This document shows positions 34,757 through 46,172 of a stretch of DNA of 64,000 bases, in pieces (positions within the stretch are counted from its first letter, which is position 1; every line of letters begins with the position of its first letter). Source of the stretch: Macrotrachela quadricornifera. Its lineage: Eukaryota; Rotifera; Eurotatoria; Philodinida; Philodinidae. The notes beneath the pieces were generated by a model that saw only the letters and a program-made list of their open reading frames with translations, ran no database searches and was not told the DNA's origin. The stretch is taken from positions 191,921 through 255,920 of the forward strand of contig JAJEKB010021225.1 of NCBI GenBank assembly GCA_022393335.1, in the 5' to 3' direction. Made by a program: the position numbers and the translations under genes.

Positions 34757-37495
34757 ATATGTAAAATTGTTTTTGCACTCAGTCAAATATGGTTTATAGA
34801 GAATTTCAAGCGCTATCTTTGAATAATAAAACAACTTTAATCACAAAGATAATAGAGAAGGTATCTTAAAAATAATGATAGACTCATTCTTTCTGGAACA
34901 CCCGTTAAGTATCTTATGGATTCAGTAGACTAAAAATAATTGCATAAGATGTGCATAGAAAATACTGTAAGAATTCTCACATATTGAAAATGGCTCTCTA
35001 TAATAGAAAAATTATAAAATAAGTTGTGCGTGAACCGTCTCTTAAGTTTGAAACGAGAGAAAAAGCATGACTTTCTTCTTAGTCAACAAAAATCTTAACT
35101 TATTTTATATATTTTAACACATGTTTTGTCGGAATAGTTATTTTAAGACAACGAAAAACAAATTTTCTTTTCAAGTGTCATTGAAAAGCAATAATATACA
35201 ATATATATTTTATCTTAAATTTGTTTTAGAATTATTTTCCTCCATTACATATATCTAATATTCTAGAATAAATATAAAATGTTGAAGTTTTTTATATTGA
35301 ATGATAAAATCTATATTTAATTTAAAAAATCTCGTTTTTTTATACAAAATTGGATGTGATATATAATCAATTTTAGAGTTAAATAATGATAAAGCTTGAA
35401 AATTCATTTGATATTAATATTATATTGCTCACCTACTATTTTCGATTTACTTGATAAAATGAAAAAAAAAAAGATATTTGAAGTGAGAATGAATAAATAA
35501 AGTCTTATAGAATTTTATCTATTTGAAAATAAAATGAACTTCTTAAATTGGTGATAGTGTCATTTTTGTACTTTTATGCTGTTATCTAATTCTCTGTTAA
35601 TATTGTTTCTATTTCATGAATTTATGTTTCTTACTTTTTCTGGAATAATAATGAATAATTAACAAAATAATTATATATTATCAAGAGAAAAGAAATTTCA
35701 ATATTAATCAATCTTTTTATCATAAAAAAAATATTTATTATTGATAATAATTGTCAAATGAATACATAAGTATCAAAAAATATTTTCTAAAAAAAGAAAA
35801 CACCAATCAAATAATATATGAAGTTTATTTCTCTCTTCATCTAAATCTCATCAATAATTGTATGAGAAGTTTCTTTTTCTTTTGTTAATTAATATCGATG
35901 ATTATAACGTAGTACAATTATTTGTGAAGAATTTTTTTTTCTAATAAATTATCATATATAATCTTCATTAATTTTACTTTCAACATCTTTTCATAATACA
36001 TACTCTTAACACAGACGTCATTTTATAAGATTTTTCTATATCTACTTATCGTATGAATCATATTATCTGTGAAAAATCATTTTTCAAAGTAATATATATA
36101 TAGTCAAAAGAAAATAATTATAAAGTATTTTTGTCCGTATTCTTCAGTAGTTGTCTTTTAGTATACACTGTTACAACATATATAGAATCACTTTAACAGA
36201 CAACATAGAGGAGATGTATTTTATATAAATGTATGATAGTGTCAAATAATCTTGAATATTATAAAACAAATATTAAGACCTAAACGAAGTGATTAACTAG
36301 AATTTATTTTTTACTAGTCAAATATCTTGTTTGACTATTGCTATAACGATGGTTTTTCAAGGATTAAATTGAAATTTAGTCTAGTCACGATAGAAAATAC
36401 TGATCATTGTTAATATTATGAATCAATTGATGTCTATTCGTTTTTTGTATGAACACGAACATTGTAATCATTTATTTTACATATTCAATATTTGACGTTT
36501 ATTGTGAACTTGCTTTTATTATAAATATAATCATCGATTAAAACAACATTTTTTCCTCTATTACTTGAAATAAAACTGTAAGAATGTTTTTTTATTCGAT
36601 ATTCGTCATAGTATAATCAATGGAATCAAACATACAGAAAGAAATAAAATCAAAATTACATAAATATTCAGAGAAAAATAAATAGAAATTATGTTGTCTA
36701 TTAGTTGAATAGAAACAATTATTTAAACATGCTATTATAAGTAAGAATAAATAATAAAATTTAGTGAAAATATATCTATCATACTATAGTTCATTAAATG
36801 CAATTATCATGTAAAATAATCTCAATTATTCTTACATACATTAGAATAAAAATCAAGGAGGTGAAAATGGATCCCACTGGATTGCAATGGATCCTGCAAG
36901 GGAGGAAAAATAGATCCTGGTGGAGCTCATTGGATTCTGGAATCCAATGAGATCCATCGGGAACCAATGGGAACCGCTGGGATCTAGTGGGATCCACTTT
37001 TTCCCTATTGATAAAAATGATCATTTTATAGTTTTTCTTTTTTATATTATTTTTTTTGAAACTATTTTACATAACCAAATCTATATGACTGTTTACTGCT
37101 TAGATTATTTACATATATTTATATATTTCAAATGAAAGTCCTCTCACTTGTTTTTTGACTAGTTTATTATCTAAATATTCACTACAACTATCTCAAGCTG
37201 ACTAAAGATAAGTCAATACTAGATATATATAAATGTGCCATTTATTATCAAAATCTCAACGAAAAAATATTCTTTATGTGATGGAAAACTTTTCTAATAT
37301 AATATTTTTCAAAAATTCCTCTATTTTCTTCTAGAAGATTTTTAATTATTTTTTCTCAAATAAATAATAGAATACTCGAGACAAACATATTTAAAATAAT
37401 CATGAAACAATTGAAAATTTTCAATTAAACTTGATTCGTTTCACTGAACATGCTCATTATAGACACATTATCGTTTCTATTATACGACACCCACT
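34757..37495. other. Long AT-rich spacer, no gene
   Basis: About 2.7 kb with no open frame of note. The only structure is a short GGATCC-rich imperfect palindrome at 36868-36998 (TGGATCCCACTGGAT ... AGTGGGATCCA), similar in wording to the element at 32998. Confidence 0.5.
36868..36998. repeat. GGATCC-rich imperfect palindrome
   Basis: A 131-base inverted repeat with a TGGATCCCACTGG end and repeated CATTGGATTCTGGAATCC words in the centre. Probably a small MITE related to 32998-33321. Confidence 0.55.
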
Positions 37496-39325
37496 TAGTG
37501 TTTTGCGCGATCAAATCGTCGTGACTGAAGAAAATAAGGACTATTGGACCATGATTTTCATACTGGATGTGAAAAACTAACTCTAGCTGATGTTTAATGT
37601 TCAGAATTTTAACCTCTTCAAAATGATACAAAAAAGTCGGGGATGTAGTGATTTTGGATAGAGAAAACTGCGGCACATTCGTCGTGACTAGAAAGCTTCG
37701 TGACTGACCGTGACATGGTTGCCAGATGCAAAACTCGAAAATCCGTAATTAAAATTTCAAAATCCGGAAAATCTCTTAATTTTTTTTCGAAATCTGGAAA
37801 AAATCCGGAAAGATTTTCGAAGGTCATTTTTGACTAGTTAAACTACGTTTTTGTCTTTCAGATTATCAATAAAGTTACTCTTTATCTGTAGAAAATATAT
37901 TTCAATTTCAATAATAGAAAAAAATACGCATCAAAACATAATTAACTGAACAAATAAGAAATTGCCAATTATATATTGCACTGTTAACTCTCATACTACC
38001 ACCTGCCAACGCTAAACTTTTTCTTGATTGGGATCGTTACGGACTCCATCTCAATTTTGAATTAGAAAGAGAGAGTAATATTTCTATCAAGCTGTTGAGT
38101 AAGTATGATGCTTACATATGGAGGAGCATTATAGACTAAATCGAAAGAAAAAGATCTTATCGTGCCATTTTCTAGCAGTTTTTACTCTTTATTACTTGTT
38201 TTTTTTTCTTATCTTCACTAAAAGACCCTAAGCACATATCACAAATTATTTTACGATGATTCGAACAACAAGAAAAGTAACACGTTGAGCATTGTGTAGC
38301 AACTTTTTTTATCATGTGACCTTGAGCAGAGTTAACAACGTCGTCTTTCGCCTGCTTTCGATCAGGCAGTCGTCGGGTTGGTCACTGAAAGCCCGAGTGT
38401 CTGCATAGCTAATCGAACATCTTGCTGAGCTGTTCTCAGATTTTGGCAACGTTGATTCAGATGAGCATCAGCAAGACTCCGACATAGTTGTAGGAGAAAT
38501 AATCGTCGACGAAACAGCTTGTCATGACTCCACTGAGGATTTTTCGTGGTCCATATTACTACACATTTTAGGATGACGTGAACTGTTTCAAAAAAATCGC
38601 TCGAAATGATATCAAATTCAATTTCAATGTATTATTACACACTCATAATATAAGTGATAATTGCCTGAAATAGTTTCTACAAGTAAATAAGTCTATCAAG
38701 GATTCACTATTAATAATATCACATCAATAATTTATGTATAATCAACTCTACTCTCTGCGGTCTATTGAGACCCCAATAGATAAAAACACGTTGATACGTA
38801 TTTCGATATATTTTATTGTATTAACGATAATCAAAAAGAACAAACAAATATCATTAATGAGTGAGACTGACATCTATCAACGCATATCTAAAAGCGGAGG
38901 TTTTTATCCATTATGCTGTAAGAATTAAGTACAATGGAAGTGATTTGGGGTCCGAAAAGACCTCAGGTGGTAGTATGAGGGTTAAGCCTCTGCCCAATTG
39001 ATAATGATTTGTTTTGGATGTTAAGAAATAAGCGAAATATATTTGAACTAAAAGATATCCACAGTCTAGAAAAAACCGGAAACCCGGAAAAATTCGGAAG
39101 ATCTGGCAACCCTGGACCGTGATCAGCTTTGGTCACGACGAATGCGTCGCAGTTTTCTCCATCGCAAATCATTACATTCTCGACTTTTTTTATATCATTT
39201 TGAAGAGGTTGAAATTCTGAACATTAAACATCAGCTAGAATTAGTTTTTCACATCCAGTATAAAAACCATGGTCCAACAATCCTTATTTTCTTCAGTCAC
39301 GACGATTTGATCACGCAAAACACTA
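37496..39325. mobile_element. hAT-type foldback element with perfect 8-bp duplication
   Basis: CACCCACT stands directly before (37488-37495) and after (39326-39333) the element. The ends read TAGTGTTTTGCG(C/T)GATCAAATCG in inverted orientation. The arms are about 270-340 bases (37496-37830 and 39060-39325), sharing GTCGTGACTGAAGAAAATAAGGA-type blocks and CATTTTGAAGAGGTT. An 8-bp duplication fits the hAT superfamily. There is no hAT transposase. The centre is occupied by a separate TTAA-flanked insertion (37988-38981). Confidence 0.85.
37988..38981. mobile_element. piggyBac-type element nested in the hAT element
   Basis: TTAA at 37984-37987 and 38982-38985 flank inverted ends C(C/T)CTCATACTACCACCTG. 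The plus strand at 38450-38560 reads FGNVDSDEHQQDSDIVV and then EIIVDE, resembling the acidic N-terminus of piggyBac transposases, but the rest of the protein is missing. It is therefore a deleted copy of 994 bases. Confidence 0.8.
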
Positions 39326-40740
39326 CACCCACTCATTAAAACAAACCTTATATATTGGATACATATTTTCAAGTAGCAAAAAAATCTTCTTTCGTCTTTT
39401 TCTCATTTTCTTTTTTTCTTTATTTCCTTCTATTGTTTAGTCTCTCTCTCTCTTTCTCTTGTTAACAAGCAACATTTATTCTATTTGAGAATTTATTCTT
39501 AAATTTTCACATATTTATTCTTTAATGTTATAGTAATTTTGAAGTAAGTAGATATCACTGTAATAAAGTCATATACAATTCATAGAAAACAAAGAGAAAT
39601 AAAGTTGATGTAAATCGAAATTCTAGATATAATATGAGATTTTTAAAAATAAAATCAAAGTATACATTGTTAAATTGTTTTTGATCATATAAGTATAATA
39701 ACCATTTTAATTAATACATTAAATATATTTTTCTTTCATCTGGAAATTTTTCTGATGTTTGAATATTGTCTTTCAGGTAATCTTCTAATACATGAGAAAT
39801 AAACATCTGCATAGATTGTTTTCTTCTATAAAATTATTAAATGATATAATTGAATGTTTGATCATTTTCAGATACTTCACTAAAAGAAAGAAGATAATTT
39901 ATAGAACTTATGAGTTTTCGCTGAAATTTACCATTCTTGATGAAATATAGAATAAATCTATGAAACATAAAGAACATTTAGTAACATAAGTTTTGTATCA
40001 CATTCTTTTAGATACTTATAAACTCAAAGATTCCATACGAAGTTATTCAAATTCATACGATCACCCAGTTTAGCATGAACTTTGGTCAAATTTACATAAA
40101 ATACCTTTATTGTTCCGGTGTTTAATATGAAGCTATGGGATTTTGTTGAGTTTATAATCATTTCTAGTGGTAGTATATATAATATTAACTTTGACCAATT
40201 ATTCAAATATTTTAGAAAATATCTAATCACTAGTAGATCATTCTAGTTTTTCCCAATTTTTTCACGAAGTAAATGAAGCTTTTTTAAAAACCATGACGTT
40301 AAATATACTGCAATAAGACATTCAGTTAAATGCGTATTTTTAAGATCATGAACATACAACTTTATTCAATATTTACACTACTAGCAAAATCCCGAACATC
40401 TGCACGGCTGTCTTTTGCCTCTTCAAAACTTCGTACCTACGCTTTAACATTGATTCAATAGAGATAATCAGGCGCTTTGCATTGCATATCAGGACCTTAT
40501 AATCTTACACTCTTATAGGTTTACACTTTGTATCTTTATCTACTTGGACTCTTAAACCATTCTAGCTTTGTCGCCTTATCTTCTAAAGGCTGGGGATCCG
40601 CTGATGGAAGCAATTGATAGTAAACAGGAGTCCGCGAAGGCTGTCCTGTGCAGGTATGCATAAGTCTGTAGGGAATACCCACAGCTCTTCAAAATCTATA
40701 CTACTCAAATGTTCATAAACCCTCAAGGTCTACGTAATTA
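39326..40740. other. AT-rich spacer, no gene
   Basis: Contains a (TCTCTC)n tract near 39439-39455. No gene or palindrome was found. Confidence 0.45.
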
Positions 40741-41002
40741 ACCCTCCCCTCCATATTAAAAGACTCTGGGTCTTCTAAAATGTCCCAGTGTAAAAATTGT
40801 CTAGGGTGGTCTTCTATTTAGAGGGGTCTTCTAATGAGACTTTCCCGTAAAATTTACAAAAAAAATTTTTTAAAATATGATTTTACCTGTCACATTACTG
40901 TTTTTGCAGAACCTATCCTAGCAAATGCATACTTATGAGACTATATAGTTATGAATAAAGATGTATCTATGTGGAACTTCTCATATTCATGATCTGCTTG
41001 TA

Positions 41003-41163
41003 TACCCAATCAAAATTTTCCGATTAACAATCAGATTATATTGCAACAAAATCCAGATTTTAATCGATTTAGTAGATTTTTTTGTGAACAAACAAAGGAA
41101 ATCTATTAAATCTAGATTTTGTTACACAATAGTTTAAATGTTAATTGGAAATTTTCCACTGGA
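41003..41163. repeat. Small palindrome nested in the pogo-type element
   Basis: CAATCAAAATTTTCCGATTAAC pairs with GTTAATTGGAAATTTTCCACTGG, and AACAAAATC...GATTTAGTAGATTT pairs with AAATCTATTAAATC...GATTTTGTT. MITE-like. Confidence 0.6.
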
Positions 41164-41329
41164 TAATGCCACTAAAACAGCGCTTACCTCATTAGATCTC
41201 TGCAACCGCCTGGATTTTCGTCTTCCGATAAGACGCTACTGTCTACAAAAGTACCCCAAACTTCATCAAAGCTCGTAGAAACACGGAACTCAGCATAGAA
41301 GAGTCCTTCATGGAAAGAGAAAAGGTTTC

Positions 41330-41487
41330 CGTTTCTGGTGAAAGAGCTTTGTATCTTTACATCAGTTCCAGTGCTAAGACTTTGTTTGATAGTACATTTT
41401 GTATAGACCGAAACGTACTATCAAATCAACCTTTTGCGTTGTAATTGATTAAAGGATATAGAACTCTTTCACCAAGAAAAGAAACTT
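41330..41487. repeat. Small palindrome nested in the pogo-type element
   Basis: GTTTCTGGTGAAAGAGCT pairs with ACTCTTTCACCAAGAAA, and the centre TTTGATAGTAC pairs with GTACTATCAAA. The open frame starting at 41445 runs off its right arm and is not a gene. Confidence 0.6.
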
Positions 41488-42243
41488 TTTTCTCATCTTA
41501 TGTTGGACTCTACTGCGCAGTCATACTGAAAACATTACAAAGATGTTTTAAGTGTGCGAGAAGATCGGCAGCGATTTCTGTAAAAGGTAGATTGTTTGCC
41601 TATCATATCTGTACTTCTCCTCAAACTAAATTCTTATTTATACTCAACAGAACCATACACAAGACGATTCGGCATAAAATTAAAATGATATATTATAAGC
41701 AATTATGCTGAATTTTGATAGTTTATCTGACTATAATCTTATTTATAAAATTTTATCAATATTGTGAATCATTTTAAAGTCGTTATCCCAACATTCACTG
41801 GTGCAAAATTTCAGTCTAGGACTGTAACACTTTGTATGCAAAGAAATAAGTAATAAAGAGCTTAAAAGACTTCATTGAACAGTTCGAGTTTAGAACTCGA
41901 ACTTATCTCTCAACTCTTCTCTACTGAAACTTAGAATCTCTTTTGAAGATCATACAAAATTCAATGACATGTCGAGAAAAAACGATGTTTTGAAAATAGC
42001 ATACTGATTGATGCTCCTTCTGGTTTCCTTCCACTGAATATGGAATATCTTTCGAACATCGAATAACAATGGTAATCCTTTGATGGTATACATGCATATA
42101 AAAATAGAAAAGATCTTACGGAGAAGTTTAAAAATTTTTCTTTGATCGAATTAAAAGACCCCGGGCCTTCTTATACGCCTTTCAAACTTTTTGCTAAAGA
42201 GGATCTTCTAATGTGAGGTGGCCTTCTATTGCGGGAGGGAGTT

Positions 42244-43070
42244 TACAGAACCCATAAGTTCTCAATGACTATCGTAGGAGTTCCTCTATGTCATTTACCT
42301 AATCCTACGGAAATACGCATATCTGAGGCGTGAGGATGAGGGTGGCTCAGAACTCCTAGATTTTTCGGGACCCTTGCAATAAAAAAATTCTTGAAAACAC
42401 AACTGCACATCTCCTGATTTTTCAAAAAATAATGGTGATTGGAGAGGTGGGAATAGCTTCGCAAAGGTACTCTGTACTTCCTCTCAGGGGTGAGCCACAT
42501 CTCGACAAAATTTCTGAATCTAATATCCATAGTTTTGGGCTAGGGTAGGGGAAGGGGAAGGGGACTCAATCTCCTCAATAGACCTTTGAGTCTTCCTCTA
42601 ACAAATAAAATGCATATGTCAAAAATTTCATTAGGGAGAGTTCAAAGATTGGTAGGGGGGCTAAGTTCCCCTTATTTCGCCACTGATATAGACATTCCTA
42701 TGAGTACATGTATTACAGCTACATTTTATGGGAGCCCACCTGCTGATTCGATTTTGATAGTGAGGGTTCATGAATGTGTCCATAGTATAAAGTTTGATCC
42801 AAGGGCAAAAAGACTATTCGGACATTCCAATCCATTACGACAATTTCAGTGTTTGCCTATTCTCGGATCAAAGACTAAAGATAAGAGCCAAAGATCATAG
42901 GTTAATGTTCAACCGTAAGGAACGGAAGAAAACTATACTAACATTTTCAGTTATTCGAATGGTTCGAAATGAATCTTTTTACCTTTGCTTTTTTCGCTTG
43001 ATCAAAGTTGTATTTCCAAAAAACCATCTCCTTCACTATTACAATCACCAAACATGTGATTCTTCGAGAC
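42244..43070. other. Repeat-rich spacer, no gene supported
   Basis: Open frames at 42291-42530 (minus), 42586-42900 and 42794-43198 (plus) show no domain and overlap repeat sequence. Confidence 0.4.
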
Positions 43071-43440
43071 GCATTTCAGCAGATCGTGTAAACTTCTTAT
43101 CGGTCTGCACAACCCTATTCATTGTCCTTACAAACAACATGGTATTGGTCGGAGCGCATTTTAGAGGGTCTATAAAAACATCTAACCGACCTGAATAAAC
43201 CTATTCATTGTTCTTGCAATAGCGGCAAAATCAGTCACCCAACGAACGTTTTCATTTCTCTTCCTCTCAATCCTCTGTTTCTCCATTACTGTATTGAGAC
43301 AATATGATGTTGTTCTGCGCGCATTTTAGTAGATCATGAAAACCTTTTATCGGTATGAACAATCCTGTTTATTGTTCCTAAAATAGTGGCAAAATCGATC
43401 GCCCAACGAACGATTTGGCTTCGTCCTCCACCAAATCCTT
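43071..43440. repeat. Degenerate direct repeats, three copies
   Basis: Three copies of a GCGCATTTTAG(T)AGATC...CTTATCGGT...CCTATTCATTGTTC unit start near 43072, 43157 and 43317. The last two also share ATAGTGGCAAAATC and CGCCCAACGAACG. Origin unknown. Confidence 0.65.
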
Positions 43441-43779
43441 AGTTTCTCTACTATTAGAAACCCCAAATACTAGTAAAGGCCTATGAATCACATCCCAAAA
43501 TATGTCACAAGAGTCAATGGAGAACTCCCCTAAATAAGATATTAGGATCTACGAATGACAGCCCTCAATAGAATGTAAGGACTAGGGGTGGGATATTTAC
43601 TTTACTTTGTAGTTACGTAACTAAAGTAAAGTAACTACAATAGTTACTTAGTTACTAGTAAATAGTAACTACATATTTACGTAGTTACTTGTAAAGAGTA
43701 ACTACTTAGTTACGTAGTTACTTGTAAATAGTAACTACCGAATTTATACAGTCATTGCAAGATGGTAACTATCAAGCGG

Positions 43780-44035
43780 TATCCGTGGGTCATCATCTGC
43801 TATACTATAGGGGTACCCTTGGATCCTCAAGTGCTATACTGTGAGGGTGCCCTTGGGTTCTCATCTGCTATACTATGGAGGTACCCTTAGGTCCTCAAGT
43901 CCTACACTATGTGGTACCCTTGGGTCCTTACCTGCTACCCTATTCGGGTACCCTTAGGTCCTCAAGTCCTACACTATGTGGTACCCTTGGGTCCTTACCT
44001 GCTACCCTATTCGGGTACCCTTAGGTCCTAAATTT
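43780..44035. repeat. GGTACCC minisatellite, left arm of the hAT-type palindrome
   Basis: About seven units of 33-35 bases built on GGTACCCTTGGGTCCTCA and CTGCTATACTAT. The inverted counterpart lies at 44500-44690. Confidence 0.8.
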
Positions 44036-44499
44036 AGGGATGGCGCCATATATTTATTCTATTAGTAACTAAGTACGTATCGTAAAATACTGATCTCTGC
44101 ATCCGCTTTTGTATTAGTCGAGAAATGGTCCAATCAGATGGCAGCAAAATTTAGCTCGCTTATTTCATGGACAACCATCGGAGATTCTATGAGGACTTTT
44201 GTAGAGCACCCTTGATAGCCTCAAATTGGCCCGAATAACCATATGTTCCATCTTTATCTTGATGGAGAAAAATCGCCTCGAAATCCCATTGGCTGAAACT
44301 CTTTTGTAACAGCCAATCAGATATTACAAAAGTCCTCATAGAATCTCCGATGGTTGTCCATGAAATAAGCGAGCTACATTTTGCTGCCATCTGATTGGGC
44401 CATTTCTCGACTAATACAAAAGCGAATGCAGCGATCAGCACTTTACGATACATACTTAGTTACTAGTAGAATAAATATATGGCGCCATCCCTAAATTTA

Positions 44500-44690
44500 A
44501 GACCCAAGGGTACTCCTACAGCATAGCACTTGAGAACCCAAGGGTACCCCCATAGTATAGCAGATGAGGACCTAAGGGTACCCCTATAGCGTAGCAGATG
44601 AGGACCCAAGGGTACCTTCATTGTATAGCAGATGGGGACCCAAAAGTACCCCTATAGTATAGCAGATGAGGGCCCACGGATACCGCTTGA
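44500..44690. repeat. GGTACCC minisatellite, right arm of the hAT-type palindrome
   Basis: About five units of the same minisatellite in inverted orientation (AGGACC.AAGGGTACCCC.ATAGTATAGCAGATG). Confidence 0.8.
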
Positions 44691-45735
44691 TAGTTACCGT
44701 GATACAGTGACTTTATAAATTCGGTAGTTACGTAGTTACAAGTAACTACGTAAATAGATAGCCACTATTTACAAATAACTACGTAAATATGTAGTTACTA
44801 TTTATGAGTAACTAAGTAAATAAGTAGTTACTAGTAAAGTAAAGGTAAAGTCCCACCCCTAATAAGGACAGCCTTGAATAGATCATAAGCATCTATGCAT
44901 GACACCCGTAAATATAGTAGAGAAATATCTAAATGGCACTCTCAAATAGATCATAAAGATCTATGAAGAGTAGCCCTAAACAGGACAAAAGGACTTATTA
45001 AAAGTTGTCCTTCATCGGTTATAAGGCACTATAAAGGATATCTGTAAGAAGGGTATAAAGATCTGCGAAAGCTACTCCCGAATATGGTATAAAAACTTAT
45101 GAATGTCATCCTAAAATAGACCATAAGTACCTATGAGTGGTATCTCTAGATAAGATTCAAGATCCTATCAAAGGTAATCCAAATAGCCTATCAGAACCTA
45201 TGAGGAATATTCCTGATTAAACCATAAGTTCTTATGAACGGTAGCTTCAAACAGGATATCAGGGTCTACGAATAGAATCCTTAAATAAAGCATAAGAGTC
45301 TATATTGGATAGTCCGAAAAGAGTATAAAGACTTATGAATTGTGCCTTGAAATATGCCATAAGAACACATGAACGGTATTTTCAAATTGCCCATAAGAAT
45401 TTATGAGTAGTACCTTTCTTGCCCAAAGTCAATTTTTTTCATATATCTCTGAATCAAAACCTCAGAACCAAATCCTTTCTGAAAACCGAAACTATCAAAA
45501 CCAAAACTTGAAAACCACTTTTGGTTTTGATACATGCTTAGTATCAGTTCTCGGCCATTTCGATTCATTCCTATCTATTCGCAGACATTCGAATGGCTCC
45601 AAATGAGTCTTTTCGTCCTTGCTTTGAGAATTTATGAATTTCGATTTCATAGGATAGGTCGTGAGAACTTATTAGTACCCTCGTAGAGAAGCCCTTGAGG
45701 ACATATGAGTATTCTAAAATAGCAGTTCTTATAGT

Positions 45736-46172
45736 CTTATTTGATTTTTAACCAATAAATCGTGTGTTCCTGTAATCCTGTAATAAACTTACACATATAC
45801 CCGACATTATGTATTTAGAAGATAAGTCACAAATCTAAAAAAATTGAGAGTAACCAAGAAAAACTTTATTCTTTTAAAAGATTTTTATGCAATCTGTTGT
45901 CGTATAAATATTATTATTTGACTTAGAAAAATTTATAATATATTATCATTATTTTAAAATACATCACATGATTCGATCGATATTCTTCGAAAAATAAATT
46001 TGCTTTTTAGAATAGAACAATAAAATTAATTCAAAAAACAGAAGTCTTGTGCTCTAACAAAACTTGAAGACAAAATTCTATCCAATTTATCTTCATAATC
46101 ATACAAAAAGTATTCAACAGGAAGTGTAAAATATCCATAAATAGATTTATTTACTACGGTTTTATCTACAGA
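45736..46172. other. 5' region of the modular membrane-protein gene
   Basis: AT-rich. The sequence TTTTATCTACAG immediately before the ATG at 46173 also looks like a 3' splice site, so an upstream exon, and even an earlier module, cannot be excluded. Confidence 0.4.

Larger units (their letters stand above)
40741..42243. mobile_element. Non-autonomous pogo-type element with TCTTCTAAT subterminal repeats
   Basis: The left end AACCCTCCCCTCC...TTAAAAGAC and the right end, read inverted, AAACTCCCTCCCGC..AATAGAAGGC form terminal repeats. GGTCTTCTAAT-like words occur about four times inside each end. The 1.5 kb interior has no transposase. It contains two smaller palindromes (41003-41163 and 41330-41487). 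Confidence 0.6.
43583..44861. mobile_element. 1.28-kb palindromic hAT-type element
   Basis: Ends TAGGGGTGGGA and TCCCACCCCTA, flanked by an 8-bp duplication with one difference (GTAAGGAC at 43575-43582, ATAAGGAC at 44862-44869). Almost the whole element is a palindrome: GTAGTTACTTAG-type blocks at both ends, a GGTACCC(T)TTGGGTCCTCA minisatellite in each arm, and a unique core (about 44105-44220 and 44300-44420) sharing CCATCGGAGATTCTATGAGG. The 88-codon minus-strand frame at 44187-44453 lies in the core and is not supported as a gene. Confidence 0.85.
43441..45735. repeat. Diverged minisatellite, period about 34 bases, split by a transposon
   Basis: Successive units read roughly CATAAGNNCTATGAANGGTA..CC..AAATAG. 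I read about four units at 43450-43582 and more than twenty at 44862-45735, each 33-36 bases. A unique-looking stretch at about 45410-45600 interrupts the right block. The palindromic element at 43583-44861 is inserted inside one unit. Confidence 0.75.

Noticed and set aside
41445..41711. 88-codon open frame
   Set aside because: It starts on the right arm of a palindrome inside a transposon and shows no domain.
42586..43198. Two overlapping open frames of 104 and 134 codons
   Set aside because: They overlap each other and a direct-repeat region, without domain or splice partner.
43780..44035. Regular ~34-base repeats that could look like a CRISPR array
   Set aside because: There are no unique spacers. 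The whole unit repeats, it is mirrored in the other arm of a transposon, and the genome is eukaryotic.
44187..44453. 88-codon minus-strand frame (MYRKVLIAAFAFVLVEKW...)
   Set aside because: It spans the core of the palindromic hAT-type element. The apparent signal peptide is a by-product of the inverted repeat.
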